64,000 nt of DNA from Desulfobulbus oralis (GTDB lineage Bacteria > Desulfobacterota > Desulfobulbia > Desulfobulbales > Desulfobulbaceae), in assembly GCF_002952055.1 (NCBI RefSeq), contig NZ_CP021255.1:620001-684000 (forward strand). The letters are read 5' to 3'. Each line of letters begins with the position of its first letter. Within the stretch, counting starts at the first letter, position 1. The notes under the pieces were generated by a model. The model was given only the letters and a program-made list of their open reading frames with translations. It searched no databases and was not told the DNA's origin. The translations under genes and the position numbers were made by a program. Positions 28,105-36,808 of the stretch are shown in pieces.

Positions 28105-29688
28105 TCAGCGCAGCAGGCTGGGATCAATCGCTCTCAGAGCCTTTTCCACACTGTCCAGATTGCGCTCCACCTTGCTGCCCAGCCCTGCCTCGGGATAGTT
28201 GTTCCGCACATCCAAAAGCAACTGGCGGGAAGACAGCAGCAGTTGCTTGCGAGTCCCGATATTGCCCGTCTGCATGGCCTGCACGAACAGCTCGGCCGCC
28301 TGCGCCCGCTTGACATCGCCAGCCATGGTCGCCGCTTCCCTGATGCGTTCCCTGGCCTGCTGGTTGAAGCTGCTGCCCAACAGCGAATTGAAGGTCTGGA
28401 TCGCACCGTCATAGTCGCTGCCGCTCATCTGGGCCACGCCATGTTCATACTGCTCCTTCAGCGCCTGCTCCCGGGCCGCAATCTGTTCGGCGCTGAGCGG
28501 CGCAGGACTTGGGGCCTGCGGCGCGCCGCTCCCGCCCGCGGGCGCATCGGGCGACGGGGCGCCCGGCACAGCCGGGGCAGCGTTGGCATCGAGCGGGCCA
28601 GCCGTATCCCTGCGGGTGTTTTTGATGATGTCGTTCACGTTGGCCACCAGACGGGAGGCCGGATAGTCGTTCAGAAACTTCTCCGCCTGGGTGGCCACCG
28701 CATTGCCGTCACGTGCGGGGTTGTAGGCCAGGTAACTGTGCACGAGCACGGTATAGGCTGCCAGCTCATCACCGCTGGCCGTCTGCTGCTGCAGTACGGC
28801 CAACTGCCGCTGCGACCAGGAATCGCTCTGGCCGGACGGCAGGTGCGCCAGCCTGCCGTAGTACTGCTGCGCAGCCTGATAGTTGCCGTTGCCAAAGGCC
28901 AGATCACCCAGAACGCGCAGGACCTCCGCCGCCAGCGGGTCGTTCTGCTGGCCCAGCGCCGCGTCCAGAGCCGCAAGCTGGTTCTGGGCCTCTTCAAACT
29001 GGTAATTCTTCAACAGCGCCCGGCTGTACTGCAAAGAGGTCGCCGCTGCCGGCTGCCGGCCCGTACCCGCCCAGTTCTGATTGTAGAGGGTAATGACCCT
29101 GGGGTAGTCGCCCGAGTCAAAGGCAGCTTGAATCTGTGGGTCCGGGGCGGCTGCCGGCGACAGGGAGGCGCTGGGGGGCGGGGCCATCTGGTTTGGGGTC
29201 GTCTGGTAGCTGCCGTTTTTCAGGTCCGAGAGCAGGCGGCCGCAATCGCCTTCCAGAAACTGCATGTCCTGCTGATTCACCTGCTGGAGCATGTTGTTCG
29301 CTATGTTCTGGGCCATGTCCAGGTCGCTTTCCCGGGTCAGCCGCTTCTGCAGGGAATCATAGCCGGTCAGAATGTCCAGCAGTTCGGACTTGCATCTGGA
29401 GAGCCGCTCCATCTGCCCGTGGGGAATCATCATGGAGGATGGGCTGTTTTCGATCGCCTTGATTTCACCCAGCCTGGCCTCATAGGAGCGAATGCGGCTG
29501 GAGATGGTATTCAGGGCCGGCTGAATCAGATCGGGCCGGGGAATCTTTGGAGAGGGCGTGTTGCCGGACTGGATCGGGGGCCCGCTCTGCACCACGCGGG
29601 TATCCTGGCCGCCGCAGGCGGTCAGAACCAGCGCGGCCAGGGCCGCCGCGCAGAAAAAGCCGTGCCTGAGTGTATGCTGTTTTGCCAT
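28105..29688 (-). CDS. TPR-containing lipoprotein of unknown function
   Basis: A 527-residue protein with a signal peptide and lipobox VLTAC (lipidated Cys25). A coiled-coil-prone segment (about residues 55-150), a Pro/Ala-rich linker, tetratricopeptide-like repeats (YNQNWAGTGRQ, ALLKNYQFEEAQNQLAALDA, GNGNYQAAQQYYGRLAHLP), a second Pro/Gly/Ala-rich linker near 360-400 and a final helical repeat region follow. It is likely a periplasmic scaffold on the outer membrane. The architecture resembles envelope lipoproteins of Desulfobacterota, but no named family was recognised. Confidence 0.75.
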   Translation of the reverse strand: MAKQHTLRHGFFCAAALAALVLTACGGQDTRVVQSGPPIQSGNTPSPKIPRPDLIQPALNTISSRIRSYEARLGEIKAIENSPSSMMIPHGQMERLSRCKSELLDILTGYDSLQKRLTRESDLDMAQNIANNMLQQVNQQDMQFLEGDCGRLLSDLKNGSYQTTPNQMAPPPSASLSPAAAPDPQIQAAFDSGDYPRVITLYNQNWAGTGRQPAAATSLQYSRALLKNYQFEEAQNQLAALDAALGQQNDPLAAEVLRVLGDLAFGNGNYQAAQQYYGRLAHLPSGQSDSWSQRQLAVLQQQTASGDELAAYTVLVHSYLAYNPARDGNAVATQAEKFLNDYPASRLVANVNDIIKNTRRDTAGPLDANAAPAVPGAPSPDAPAGGSGAPQAPSPAPLSAEQIAAREQALKEQYEHGVAQMSGSDYDGAIQTFNSLLGSSFNQQARERIREAATMAGDVKRAQAAELFVQAMQTGNIGTRKQLLLSSRQLLLDVRNNYPEAGLGSKVERNLDSVEKALRAIDPSLLR

Positions 29689-29800
29689 GCCGCACCTTTC
29701 TGGTGATTTTGCTGCAATCAGGGCGCTCTCAAGGCCCCGGAAGCCGTTCCTATCTTATTCACCTTCCGGCCAAAGAACAAGCCTCAAGTCTCAGTACCTT

Positions 29801-30100
29801 TCAAGCCCTGCGGTGGCAAAAGAGGCAGCGGTACGGCGGTGGATGCTGCTTGGGCAGGGGATTGGACATTTCCGGCCCGTGGCATTCCTGGCAGTGTTTT
29901 TCCGCGGCCCTTTTGGACCCGGTCTGGTAGGGCGCATGGTGCTCGTCTTTGGGCATGGCCGGCGTGGAGGCCGGAGGGGCCAGCCAGAGCAGGAACAGAA
30001 TGCCCGCACCCGCCAGCAGGAAGAGCAGGTTCAGAAGCCAGATTTTTCTTTTTTTGCGGCACCCGGCCCCAGATGCAATATGCCCGCTGGATTCAGTCAT
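29801..30100 (-). CDS. Small membrane-anchored dihaem cytochrome c
   Basis: A 99-residue protein: a short Cys-containing cytoplasmic tail, a basic stretch (CRKKRK), one transmembrane helix (about residues 21-41) and a periplasmic tail holding two haem motifs, CQECH and CLFCH, about 20 residues apart. Its start overlaps the end of the upstream flavoprotein by 8 bp, so the two are translated together. This is probably a very small electron carrier at the periplasmic face; redox partner unknown. Confidence 0.75.
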   Translation of the reverse strand: MTESSGHIASGAGCRKKRKIWLLNLLFLLAGAGILFLLWLAPPASTPAMPKDEHHAPYQTGSKRAAEKHCQECHGPEMSNPLPKQHPPPYRCLFCHRRA

Positions 30101-31214
30101 GAAGCGCAGGCGCGGGGCCCCTCGGTCGGCTCATGTTTCGCCGCTGCAGCGCGGACATTTCGAGCTGGTGAAAATCCAGCACACGCAGGCGCAGCAGCAG
30201 GAGCAGCACTTCCGCCAACATGCCGGTCAACAGCGGATTCCGGCCCGACCAGTCCAAAATCCTCCAGTGGCGACGCTGACCTTGTATCAGGGCGGCCAGC
30301 GCAGGCGTCATGCTTTGTCGGCTCACAATCATCTCCGCAACCGCCTCTCCACTTGCAAATGCCGGAAAGATGCCTTCTCCGGTCAGGGGCGAAGCCAGCC
30401 CGGCCGCATCCCCTACCAGCCACTGCCGGCCAAAACACAGGCCGCAGTACGCGGCATTGATAAAGCCGGCCTGCCAGGCAACACCCTCAGTGGCCAGCCC
30501 CTGGCCGGCGGCCCAATGCGCCAGATGCTGCCGCAGGCAGGCAGCGCCCATCCGGCCGGCATCTGCCAGTGCCCCCACAGAGCTTGTGTCCCTGTGTGGA
30601 AAAATCCAGGCATAACCAGCGCCAAAGAGTCTGGGCGCCAGGTGCCATTCCATGCGCGGAAGCACCAAAGGCAGCCGGGCGTTCAGACCCAGAAAAAGCC
30701 TGGAAGGCAGGCCCAGAGTCCGGCGCAGCAGAGAACGGGCGCCGTCCGCGCCAACCACATGCTCGCAGCCTATGACCTGTACCCCGCCTGCGGCGCGCAC
30801 GGTCACGCGGCCCGGCTCCACGGCCAACACCTGTGCTCCGCCTCTCAGTTGCGCACCGGCCTCTGCTGCCTGTCTGGCCATCCATTGGCCCAGTCGCCGA
30901 CGGCTCAGGGTGGCGACAATGGGAGCCGCTTTCGGGTCGCGCACCACGATCCGCTGCCGTGGGCTGATCAGATGCTGCTCGGAAAAAACGCGTTCCAGAA
31001 GCTCCGTCGGCACGCGGGGCAGCAGGCCCTGGCTCGTGACGCCGCCTGCGCAGACCTTGTGGCCAAAGGCGCTTTTCCGTTCCAGAAGCAGCACCCCCAC
31101 CCCCTTTTGGGCCAAGCGCTCCGCGCAGGTCAGGCCGCCCGGACCGCCGCCGACAATCACCACATCTGCCCGCTTGGGCAGGGGAGCCGCAAAATCTCCG
31201 GAAAATCTGCTCAT
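30093..31214 (-). CDS. Geranylgeranyl reductase-family FAD oxidoreductase
   Basis: A 373-residue flavoprotein: N-terminal FAD-binding VVIVGGGPGGLTCAERLAQ, the CAGGVT motif near residue 55 that marks the geranylgeranyl reductase family, and GDAAGLASPLTGEGIFPAF for FAD binding. Members reduce isoprenoid double bonds, for example on menaquinone or lipid tails, but the substrate cannot be read here. The gene overlaps a membrane dihaem cytochrome gene (8 bp), which suggests redox coupling at the membrane. Confidence 0.85.
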   Translation of the reverse strand: MSRFSGDFAAPLPKRADVVIVGGGPGGLTCAERLAQKGVGVLLLERKSAFGHKVCAGGVTSQGLLPRVPTELLERVFSEQHLISPRQRIVVRDPKAAPIVATLSRRRLGQWMARQAAEAGAQLRGGAQVLAVEPGRVTVRAAGGVQVIGCEHVVGADGARSLLRRTLGLPSRLFLGLNARLPLVLPRMEWHLAPRLFGAGYAWIFPHRDTSSVGALADAGRMGAACLRQHLAHWAAGQGLATEGVAWQAGFINAAYCGLCFGRQWLVGDAAGLASPLTGEGIFPAFASGEAVAEMIVSRQSMTPALAALIQGQRRHWRILDWSGRNPLLTGMLAEVLLLLLRLRVLDFHQLEMSALQRRNMSRPRGPAPALHD

Positions 31215-31318
31215 GGCGTCACAAAAATGAAAAAATCCGGGGACGCAAAGCCCTGTCCGGCAAGTGGCAAGGACCTCTTGTCATGAACCGGGTCTCCGAA
31301 AAAAACCAGCAGGTCTGG

Positions 31319-32197
31319 CTATTCCAGGATGAGTCCAACCAGGCGGTCGAGATCGTCTCGGGAGTAGTATTCAATTTCCAGTCTGCCGCGTTGACCCTGC
31401 TGCACGATACGTATCCGGCTGTGCAGATGGTTGGCCAGTTGGATGCTCAAATCCTGGCAATATGACGCAGGCAAGCCAGCCTGAACCGCCGTGGCGCTGC
31501 CGCTGGAGGCGTTTTTTGTGGGCAGGCCCGGGTGACGCGCACAGAGCCGTTCGGCCGCACGCACGGACAGCCCTTCGTTCAGAATTTTGTCGCGCACGCT
31601 CTGCAGTCTTTCCGTGTCGTCCTTGACACGCAGGAGGACGCGGGCATGGCCTTCGCTGAGTGCGCCCATGGCCACATCCTGCTGAATGGCAGAGGGCAGG
31701 GCCAATAAACGCAGGGCATTGGCGATTGTGGAACGTTGCCGCCCCACCTTGCGTCCCACTTCTTCCTGGGTGAGCTGAAAGTCCTCCATGAGCCGGGCGT
31801 AGGCCTGGGCCTCTTCTATGGGGTTCAGGTCCTGCCGCTGGATATTTTCAATCAAGGCCAGTTCCAGACTCTCGTCCTGGCCGGCCCTGTCCAGGAGGAT
31901 CACCGGCACTTCCTCCAGCTCCGCCAGTTTAGCGGCCCGCAAACGGCGTTCACCGGCTATCAAAGTGTATTGATTTCCGGGGCCTCTGGTCACCAGCAGG
32001 GGCTGAATGACCCCCTTTTCGCGGATGGAGGCGGCCAGTTCCTGCAGTTTCTCTGCATCGAAAAAAACGCGGGGCTGATTGGGATTCGCCTGTATCTTAT
32101 CGATATCACAAAGAAAATATCGATCTTCCCGCTCGGCTTCATCGGCATTGGACAGCAGAGCCGCAACCCCGCGCCCCAGAACTGCTTTATCGCTCAC
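31319..32197 (-). CDS. parB: Chromosome partitioning protein ParB
   Basis: A 292-residue CTP-dependent DNA clamp. Visible are LGRGVAALL at the N-terminus, the CTP-binding segments GVIQPLLV and AGERRLRAAKLA plus ENIQRQDLNPIEEA, the helix-turn-helix TQEEVGRKVGRQRSTIANAL and a C-terminal dimerisation region (RGRLEIEYYS). It overlaps parA by 4 bp, and its parS target lies 167 bp upstream of the parA start. Confidence 0.96.
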   Translation of the reverse strand: MSDKAVLGRGVAALLSNADEAEREDRYFLCDIDKIQANPNQPRVFFDAEKLQELAASIREKGVIQPLLVTRGPGNQYTLIAGERRLRAAKLAELEEVPVILLDRAGQDESLELALIENIQRQDLNPIEEAQAYARLMEDFQLTQEEVGRKVGRQRSTIANALRLLALPSAIQQDVAMGALSEGHARVLLRVKDDTERLQSVRDKILNEGLSVRAAERLCARHPGLPTKNASSGSATAVQAGLPASYCQDLSIQLANHLHSRIRIVQQGQRGRLEIEYYSRDDLDRLVGLILE

Positions 32198-32985
32198 TTG
32201 CTCGTTCCCTCCTCTCTCTGCTGCGCGTTGCGCTGCAGAAATTCTTTGGCCAGCCGCCTGTAGGCTTCTGCCCCTGCACTTGTCGGGTCGTATTCGTGAA
32301 TGGTTTTGCCGTGGCTCGGGCTCTCGCTGAGTCGCACGTTTCTCGGAATGGCGGTTTCATATACCTGGTTGCCGAAATACCGCTGGATTTCCTTGGCTAC
32401 CGAGAAGGTCAGCTTGTTGCGCCGGTCATACATGGTGAGCAGCAGGCCCTCGATATAGAGATCACGGTTGAAATTTTTTTTCACCCTGCGCACGGTCTGC
32501 ACCAGCAGAGCCAGACCCTCCATGGCAAAGTATTCGCACTGCATGGGAATGATAATGGAATCGGCAGCCGTCAGGCAGTTAATGGTCAGAATGCCCAGGG
32601 AGGGCGGGCAGTCGATGAAGATATAGTCATAATCCGTTTTCAATGGACGGAGCACCCGCTTCAGGTGCTTCTCCTGCTGCTCGGTCCCATGCAGTTCCAC
32701 CTCGGCACCCACCAGATCAATGGATGCAGGCAGAATCCGGAAATTTTCCACCTGACTGTCCACGACACACTGTGCCGCATCCTGGGCGCCCAGGTAGCAG
32801 TGGTAGATATTTTTTTGTGCGTCCACCCTGATACCGGCGCCACTGGAGGCATTGGCCTGCGGATCGGAATCCACCAGCAAGACCCTCTTTTTACGCAGGG
32901 CCACTGCAGCCGCAAGGTTCAGGGCCGAGGTGGTCTTGCCCACGCCGCCTTTCTGGTTGGCCAGGGCCACAATTTTTGCATTCAC
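32194..32985 (-). CDS. parA: Chromosome partitioning ATPase ParA (Soj)
   Basis: A 263-residue Walker-type ATPase with the deviant P-loop ANQKGGVGKTTSALNLA and DCPPSLGILTINCL. GTG 32985 is chosen as start because it precedes NAKIVALANQKGG, the usual family N-terminus, and has AAGGA at good spacing; upstream ATGs would add a non-homologous leader that runs into parS. Works with ParB and parS to separate replicated origins. Confidence 0.95.
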   Translation of the reverse strand: MNAKIVALANQKGGVGKTTSALNLAAAVALRKKRVLLVDSDPQANASSGAGIRVDAQKNIYHCYLGAQDAAQCVVDSQVENFRILPASIDLVGAEVELHGTEQQEKHLKRVLRPLKTDYDYIFIDCPPSLGILTINCLTAADSIIIPMQCEYFAMEGLALLVQTVRRVKKNFNRDLYIEGLLLTMYDRRNKLTFSVAKEIQRYFGNQVYETAIPRNVRLSESPSHGKTIHEYDPTSAGAEAYRRLAKEFLQRNAQQREEGTSK

Positions 32986-33151
32986 GGAAATTCCTTTTCC
33001 TCCTGCTGACACAGTGGTATGAGCTATACGAACGGGTGCCGTTTCGCAGGCGATGCTCCGGCGCCACTGTGTCACGAAACATGTTCTCCGCCAAAGTCCG
33101 GCCGCATAATACACCATTATCCTGCCGACGAGAACATCTCTTTGCCAGCAA

Positions 33152-33167
33152 TGTTTCACGTGAAACA
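33152..33167. promoter_or_regulatory. parS centromere site
   Basis: TGTTTCACGTGAAACA is a perfect 16-bp palindrome matching the universal parS consensus bound by ParB. It lies upstream of parAB and just before nadB, which supports an origin-proximal position for this region. Confidence 0.95.
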
Positions 33168-33202
33168 CTGAGCTCCCCTCATATCACAAAAGGTGCATAC
33201 CA

Positions 33203-34858
33203 TTGAGTACGGAATACTCGTCTGATATTCTGATTGTAGGCAGCGGCGTTGCCGGCCTTTCCCTGGCGCTGAAAGCCTCCCGGTTCGCCAGAGTCACACT
33301 GGTGACCAAAAAAAACAGGATCGACAGCGCCACCAACCGGGCACAGGGCGGGGTGGCCGCGGTGCTTTCGGGGGAAGATTCCGTGGCAGACCACGTGCAT
33401 GACACACTGGTTTCCGGGGATGGCATCTGCCATGAAGACGTGGTGCGTATGGTGGTGAGCGAGGGACCGGACCGGATACGGGAACTGGCGGATCTGGGCG
33501 TGCGCTTCCAGATGCAGAAAAACGGCTCGACCTTCGAGTTGGGCCGGGAAGGCGGACACTCTGCTCGGCGCGTAGCTCATGCCGCCGGTGTAACCGGCAA
33601 CGCCGATCTGACCGGCAGGGAGATAGAACGGGCCCTGCTGGCCCGGGTTGCCGCGCACCCGGATATTGAGGTTCTGGAAAACCACATGGCCGTGGACCTG
33701 TTGATCGCCTCACGCGCGGGCCTGGCCCCCCCCAGCGAAGATCGCTGCCTGGGCGCCTATGTGCTGAATCACCAAACCGACAGGGTGGAGACTTGCCTGG
33801 CCAAAGTGACCGTGCTCTGCACAGGAGGCTGCGGCAAGGTCTACCTCTACACCACCAACCCCGCCATCGCCACCGGAGATGGGGTGGCCATGGCCTACAG
33901 GGCTGGCGCCAGGATCGCCAACCTGGAGTTTATCCAGTTCCACCCAACCTGCTTTTACAACCAGGAGATCACCGGTTTTCTGATTACCGAGGCTGTCCGC
34001 GGTGAAGGCGGCATTCTGCTCAATGAAGCCGGGCAAGCCTTCATGCAACGCCATGACCCCCGGGGCGACCTGGCCACCCGGGACATCGTTGCCCGTGGCA
34101 TTGACGCAGAGATGAAACAAAGCGGTACAGCCTGCGTGTATCTGGACATCAGCCACAAGGCAGCAGATTTTGTCAGAAAGCGCTTCCCCAATATCTACGA
34201 AACCTGTCTCAGGGGTGGCGTGGACATCACCAAAGAGCCGATCCCCGTGGTGCCGGCGGCCCACTACATGTGCGGTGGCGTGCAGGTGGATACCTGGGGC
34301 CAAAGCAGCCTGAGCGGCCTGATGGCGCTGGGCGAAACCTCCTGCACCGGCCTGCACGGCGCCAACCGTCTGGCCAGCAACTCACTGCTGGAAGCCGTGG
34401 TCTATGCCGACCGGGCGGCACGGAAGCTGCCGGAAATACTGGCAGCCCTGCACAAGCTGCCGGTCCCTGGCACGGTGCAGCCATGGAAGACCGGTGGAGC
34501 CGCAGTCATCGACGAGGGCGTGCTTATCAGCCGTAACTGGGATGACATCCGCCGTCAGATGTGGGATTATGTGGGCATCGTGCGACGCACCAAGCGCCTG
34601 CAGCTCATGCGGGAACGCCTGACCACTTTGCGCCGGGAAATCAAAACGCACTTTTACGACTACCTGCTTACACCGGATCTGGTGGAATTGCGCAACCTGG
34701 TCGTGATTGCCGAGCTTATCGTCTGCAGTGCCATGTGGCGCAAAGAATCCCGTGGCCTGCACTACATCCGGGACTATCCAAACCGGGACGACGGCAATTT
34801 CCTTCGGGATTCCGTTCTGGATAAAAGTAACATGGCGGACTTGCTCGACAGTATATAA
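33203..34858 (+). CDS. nadB: L-aspartate oxidase
   Basis: A 551-residue FAD enzyme that oxidises aspartate to iminoaspartate for NAD synthesis. FAD-binding ILIVGSGVAGLSLALKA, TNRAQGGVAAVL, LEFIQFHPTCFY and HYMCGGVQVD match NadB and the wider fumarate reductase flavoprotein family; the C-terminal helical domain is present. It starts at TTG 33203 with AAGGTG upstream. nadA and nadC are not adjacent. In an anaerobe fumarate is the likely electron acceptor. Confidence 0.93.
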   Translation: MSTEYSSDILIVGSGVAGLSLALKASRFARVTLVTKKNRIDSATNRAQGGVAAVLSGEDSVADHVHDTLVSGDGICHEDVVRMVVSEGPDRIRELADLGVRFQMQKNGSTFELGREGGHSARRVAHAAGVTGNADLTGREIERALLARVAAHPDIEVLENHMAVDLLIASRAGLAPPSEDRCLGAYVLNHQTDRVETCLAKVTVLCTGGCGKVYLYTTNPAIATGDGVAMAYRAGARIANLEFIQFHPTCFYNQEITGFLITEAVRGEGGILLNEAGQAFMQRHDPRGDLATRDIVARGIDAEMKQSGTACVYLDISHKAADFVRKRFPNIYETCLRGGVDITKEPIPVVPAAHYMCGGVQVDTWGQSSLSGLMALGETSCTGLHGANRLASNSLLEAVVYADRAARKLPEILAALHKLPVPGTVQPWKTGGAAVIDEGVLISRNWDDIRRQMWDYVGIVRRTKRLQLMRERLTTLRREIKTHFYDYLLTPDLVELRNLVVIAELIVCSAMWRKESRGLHYIRDYPNRDDGNFLRDSVLDKSNMADLLDSI

Positions 34859-34881
34859 TTGAAAATTATTCCTAATAACCT

Positions 34882-34910
34882 TTGGAAAAATTTTTTCTCT
34901 GTCTTATAAT
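34882..34910 (+). promoter_or_regulatory. Sigma-70 promoter
   Basis: TTGGAA (34882-34887) and a perfect TATAAT (34905-34910) are separated by 17 bases. Transcription would start near 34917, about 65 bases before the dehydrogenase gene at 34982. Confidence 0.65.
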
Positions 34911-34981
34911 GCGGGGCATTGCAGAGGGCGGCCCGAAACAGCGCCCTCACCATTGTCGCGCTTTTCCGGAGAAATGAAGCT

Positions 34982-35896
34982 ATGTCTGATACACGAAAAA
35001 ATATACGGCTTGGCTGGATAGGCACCGGCGTCATGGGGCTTGCCATGTGCGGCCACCTGATGGATGCAGGCTACCCTTTGACCGTGTTCAACCGTACAGC
35101 GGCCAAGGCCAGGCCACTGGTGGAGCGTGGAGCGAAGCCGGCCGCTTCTGCCAAAGAAGTCGGTGCGGCAAGCGACATCGTCTTTTCCATGGTTGCGTAT
35201 CCGGCTGACGTCGAGGCTGTGAGCATCGGCCCGGATGGGGCCCTGGCCGGGATGCGGCCTGGGTCTGTCCTCTGCGACATGAGCACATCCAGCCCGACGC
35301 TGGCGGCCCGCATTGCCGAGCAAGCGGCACAAAAAGATGTCATCGGCATGGATGCCCCGGTCACAGGCGGGGATGTGGGGGCCAAAGAAGCCACGCTTGC
35401 CATCTTTGTCGGTGGGGCAAGGCCCGGTTTCGAGCGGCTTCTGCCCTGCCTTGAAGCCATGGGCAGGAAAATCATGTACTGCGGCGCGGCCGGCATGGGT
35501 CAGCAGGCCAAGCTGGCCAACCAGGTTGCCATTGCCGGCGTCATGTTCAGTGTGTGCGAATCCCTGCTGTATGCCCAGCAAGCCGGGCTCGATGTACGGC
35601 GCTGGCACGAGCTGGTCTCTGTGGGAGCGGCCGGATCGGTTGCCATGAAGACGCTGGGCAGCCGCATGATGGACGGCGACTTTGCGCCCGGCTTTTTTAT
35701 CGACCATTTCATCAAGGACTTGGGCCTGGTACTTGAGGAATGCCGCCGGATGCACCTGATCCTGCCAGGCGCGGAGCTGGCAGATACAATGTACCGCAGC
35801 ATGCAGACCCATGGCCAGGGCAGGAACGGCACCCAGGCTTTCATCAGTGCCCTGGCCGAACTTTCCGCGAAAGCCTGGGCTCCTGTGCCCAAATAA
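34982..35896 (+). CDS. Beta-hydroxyacid dehydrogenase (3-hydroxyisobutyrate dehydrogenase-like)
   Basis: A 304-residue NAD(P)-dependent enzyme: Rossmann motif GWIGTGVMGLAMCGHLMDAGY, substrate-binding DAPVTGGDVGAKEATLAI and catalytic Lys in GQQAKLANQVAIAG. Relatives act on 3-hydroxyisobutyrate, tartronate semialdehyde or succinic/glyoxylic semialdehydes; the substrate here is undetermined. It has its own strong promoter and precedes the oxygen-defence genes, 36 bases from the Fur-family gene. Confidence 0.88.
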   Translation: MSDTRKNIRLGWIGTGVMGLAMCGHLMDAGYPLTVFNRTAAKARPLVERGAKPAASAKEVGAASDIVFSMVAYPADVEAVSIGPDGALAGMRPGSVLCDMSTSSPTLAARIAEQAAQKDVIGMDAPVTGGDVGAKEATLAIFVGGARPGFERLLPCLEAMGRKIMYCGAAGMGQQAKLANQVAIAGVMFSVCESLLYAQQAGLDVRRWHELVSVGAAGSVAMKTLGSRMMDGDFAPGFFIDHFIKDLGLVLEECRRMHLILPGAELADTMYRSMQTHGQGRNGTQAFISALAELSAKAWAPVPK

Positions 35897-35932
35897 CCAT
35901 CTGTTTTGCCGTCCGTTTGGAGTACAGTGACC

Positions 35933-36361
35933 ATGGAGCAAAGCCCGCTACGCATGACCTATCAGCGAGAGATCATCCTCGAGGAATTGAAGAAAACGAA
36001 AACGCATCCCACTGCGGATGAACTCTACAGCACGGTGAAGCAACGCATCCCCCACATCAGCTTGGCCACGGTGTACCGCAATCTGGAGACGCTCGCCAAC
36101 AGCGGCCTCGTGCGCAAGCTGGAAGTGACAGGCCGGCAAAAACGCTTCGACGGCAACACGGAACCACACGACCATATCACCTGCACTGTGTGTCAACGCA
36201 TAGACGACATTGTCCATCCTCTCAACGAAGGACAAGCGCCCATGCCGCAATCTGCTGCCTGGCATGGCTACCGGTTGACCGGGTGGAGCGTGGAGTATTT
36301 TGGCATCTGCCCGGACTGCCTGCAGAAAAGTAATGCAGCAGTCACGGATAACACTCGATGA
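35933..36361 (+). CDS. Fur-family repressor, PerR-like
   Basis: A 142-residue metalloregulator: winged helix with [20 protein letters not shown], the [12 protein letters not shown] zinc-site pair, a second Cys pair in GICPDCLQ and PHDHITC. It lies directly upstream of desulfoferrodoxin and the flavodiiron protein, so peroxide or oxygen sensing (PerR-like) fits better than iron uptake control. ATG 35933 is preceded by GGAG. Confidence 0.85.
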   Translation: MEQSPLRMTYQREIILEELKKTKTHPTADELYSTVKQRIPHISLATVYRNLETLANSGLVRKLEVTGRQKRFDGNTEPHDHITCTVCQRIDDIVHPLNEGQAPMPQSAAWHGYRLTGWSVEYFGICPDCLQKSNAAVTDNTR

Positions 36362-36417
36362 CCACAATACCCCACACTCCTGTCCTTCAAAAAGTTAACC
36401 AAACCAAGGAGCACGTC

Positions 36418-36798
36418 ATGACCCAGAAAAACGAAATCTACAAATGCGTCGGCTGCGGCAATGTTATCGAAGTTCTCCACTCCGGAACCTGTATCCCCCT
36501 GTGCTGCGGCAAGCCCATGGAGTTAATGCAGGAAAACACCGTGGATGCGGCCAAGGAAAAGCACGTGCCGGTTATCACCAAAATCGACGGCGGCTACAAG
36601 GTCGCGGTCGGCTCTGTTCTACACCCGATGGAGGAAAAGCATCTGATCGAATGGATCGAGCTGATTGCCGATGGCGTGGTTTACCGCAGGGATCTGAAAC
36701 CTGGCGATGTGCCGGAGGCCACCTTCATGGTAGCAGCCAGTCAGGTGTCGGCCCGCGAATTGTGCAATCTGCACGGCGTGTGGAAGGCCGGCATCTGA
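36418..36798 (+). CDS. dfx: Desulfoferrodoxin (superoxide reductase)
   Basis: A 126-residue 2Fe superoxide reductase. The N-terminal desulforedoxin iron site is complete (Cys10, Cys13, Cys29, Cys30), and the catalytic centre is visible as [11 protein letters not shown] and the late LCNLHGVW, giving the His/Cys ligands. It reduces superoxide to peroxide in the cytoplasm. AAGGAG ribosome binding site. It is followed 10 bases later by fprA, forming an oxygen-defence unit. Confidence 0.96.
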   Translation: MTQKNEIYKCVGCGNVIEVLHSGTCIPLCCGKPMELMQENTVDAAKEKHVPVITKIDGGYKVAVGSVLHPMEEKHLIEWIELIADGVVYRRDLKPGDVPEATFMVAASQVSARELCNLHGVWKAGI

Positions 36799-36808
36799 GG
36801 CAGACATC

